Source: Flaviramulus sp. BrNp1-15 | Lineage (GTDB): Bacteria; Bacteroidota; Bacteroidia; Flavobacteriales; Flavobacteriaceae | Reading direction: 5' to 3' | Length of the DNA: 64,000 bases | Assembly: GCF_022259695.1 (NCBI RefSeq) | Contig: NZ_CP092099.1 | Span: forward strand, 2,402,471-2,466,470 | In this document: piece after piece, positions 63,177 through 64,000 of the stretch | Numbering within the stretch: position 1 is the stretch's first letter | How the letters are laid out: every line of letters begins with the position of its first letter | Program-made: the position numbers and the translations under genes | Notes under the pieces: generated by a model | Told to the model about the DNA's origin: nothing | Databases searched by the model: none | Seen by the model: the letters and a program-made list of their open reading frames with translations, nothing else

Positions 63177-63557
63177 ATGAAAACAATTATTACTACAGAA
63201 AACGCTCCAGCTCCTATTGGTCCATACAATCAAGCTGTTTTAAGTGGAAACACATTATATACTTCTGGTCAAATAGCTTTTAATCCAAAAACTAACGAAT
63301 TGGTTTTAGATGATATAAAAACTGAAACCAAACAAGTAATGGAAAACCTGAAAGCGGTTTTAGAAGCTGCAAGTATGACTTTTAATAACGTTGTGAAATC
63401 AACCATTTTTGTTAGTAATATGGATGACTTTGCTTTAATAAATAACGTGTATGGTAGTTATTTTGATGAGCAAACTGCACCTGCACGAGAAACAGTACAA
63501 GTTGCTAGACTACCAAAAAATGTAAACGTTGAAATAAGTATGATTGCAGTTAAATAA
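63177..63557 (+). CDS. ridA: RidA family enamine/imine deaminase
   Basis: A 126-residue protein of the YjgF/YER057c/UK114 family. Motifs include PIGPYNQAVLSGNTLYTSGQ near 13-32 and CA-like end RETVQVARLPKNVNVEISMI, where the arginine binds the carboxylate of the substrate. It hydrolyses reactive 2-aminoacrylate and similar imines made by PLP enzymes, protecting the cell. It probably is co-transcribed with lptD. Confidence 0.95.
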   Translation: MKTIITTENAPAPIGPYNQAVLSGNTLYTSGQIAFNPKTNELVLDDIKTETKQVMENLKAVLEAASMTFNNVVKSTIFVSNMDDFALINNVYGSYFDEQTAPARETVQVARLPKNVNVEISMIAVK

Positions 63558-63567
63558 ATACTTAAAA

Positions 63568-64000
63568 TTAAGCTGTACTATTCTTTTTTGAGTACTTAAT
63601 AAGTAATCCTTTTAATTTTTCAACCTCTATAGGTTTTGCTAAAAAATCATCTATACCAGCAAGTTTTGCATTTTTAATATCTTCTTCAAACGCACTTGCA
63701 GAAACTGCGATAATTGGTGTTTTTCTAACAGCATATTTATCTGTTTCTTTTATGAATTTTGTAGCCTGATAACCATCCATATCTGGCATGTAAATATCCA
63801 TAAAAATCATATCAAAATCTAAAATCTTATATAACTCAACAGCCTCCAGTCCGTTTTTTGCAAACGTACATTGTGCGCCCTGGCGTTCTAATAAAAACTT
63901 TATTACATTTTGATTCATTCTATTATCCTCTGCTACTAAAACATTAAACTTATCAAACAAAACTGGATTAAAAGCTGGCTCTTGCTCTTTAATATTTAAT
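63568..64000 (-). CDS. Receiver domain at the C-terminus of a (probably hybrid) histidine kinase, partial
   Basis: The minus-strand frame is open to the end of the window, so the protein begins outside. The visible 144 residues end with a complete CheY-like receiver: VLVAEDNRMNQ (acidic pocket), MIFMDIYMPDMDGYQA (phosphorylated Asp), PIIAVSASA and DDFLAKPI (Lys). The sequence before it (LNIKEQEPAFNPVLFDKF) has the linker character of hybrid kinases. The TTG at 63960 is unlikely to be the true start. It is convergent with ridA. Confidence 0.85.
   Translation of the reverse strand, partial: LNIKEQEPAFNPVLFDKFNVLVAEDNRMNQNVIKFLLERQGAQCTFAKNGLEAVELYKILDFDMIFMDIYMPDMDGYQATKFIKETDKYAVRKTPIIAVSASAFEEDIKNAKLAGIDDFLAKPIEVEKLKGLLIKYSKKNSTA

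Overview
The window is low-GC DNA with the marks of a marine Flavobacteriaceae (Bacteroidota) chromosome. There is a type IX secretion (T9SS) C-terminal sorting domain on a large endonuclease I protein. Other markers are a TPR-membrane-HTH regulator of Bacteroidota type, bacillithiol synthesis (bshA) and many Lys/Asn-rich lipoproteins. Start sites lack strong Shine-Dalgarno sequences, and a few flavobacterial TAnnTTTG -7 boxes can be seen. No rRNA, tRNA, prophage, complete insertion sequence or CRISPR array was found. Genus cannot be fixed from the sequence.

Layout. 1-1.9 kb: end of a DinB-like gene, a relic of a pseudopilin-like gene, a nitroreductase and a YdeI-CDGSH fusion. 1.9-22.7 kb: mostly housekeeping and secreted functions: UvrD/PcrA helicase, M20 amidohydrolase, FMN-binding glutamate synthase-like enzyme, two tandem patatins with an M1 aminopeptidase, the T9SS endonuclease I protein, RecG, MutS2, a TPR-HTH regulator and a DCC thiol oxidoreductase. 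22.7-23.9 kb: a gene-poor stretch with five long palindromes around a small GIY-YIG nuclease gene. 23.9-29.8 kb: three serine hydrolases and two small membrane or lipoprotein genes. 29.8-35.5 kb: a minus-strand run of symporter, glutathione synthetase-like ATP-grasp ligase, rhodanese with extra domain, N-formylglutamate amidohydrolase-like enzyme and QEGLA/DUF1704 metallopeptidase. 35.7-39.3 kb: GH43 and an accessory patch. 39.4-50.8 kb: aroC, an LpxH-like phosphoesterase, an FAD/Fe-S dehydrogenase, a small outer-membrane protein, an auxin-GH3-type amide synthetase, a Gfo/Idh/MocA protein and bshA. 50.8-64 kb: a glycosidase-serine hydrolase fusion, serB, and an envelope/redox block (Fe-S proteins, MlaD, cell-wall amidase) divergent from lptD, then ridA and the receiver domain of a kinase that runs off the window.

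The most unusual material is between and around genes. Four families of dispersed palindromic or inverted-repeat elements are present. (1) A 84-89 bp palindrome occurs five times in 1.06 kb around the GIY-YIG gene, three of them in a tandem 164 bp unit, with a half copy at 33.0 kb. (2) A palindrome built on TGAGCTTGTCGAAA occurs at 35.5 and 40.7 kb. (3) A 125-135 bp element with ends of the type CGTGTATAATTAATTG is placed directly downstream of a small orphan gene in all three of its copies (27.7, 38.6, 49.5 kb), which recalls integron cassette recombination sites. (4) A GCGTTAGGG...TAACGCC element is lodged inside the Fe-S operon at 56.6 kb.

The best candidates for an undescribed system are the palindrome array with its embedded GIY-YIG nuclease, the cassette-like repeat plus orphan-gene units, and the ATP-grasp/FGase/QEGLA operon, which looks like a pathway that makes and trims a small amide-linked metabolite or peptide tag. 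All functional statements are from sequence reading and memory of families; no search was run.
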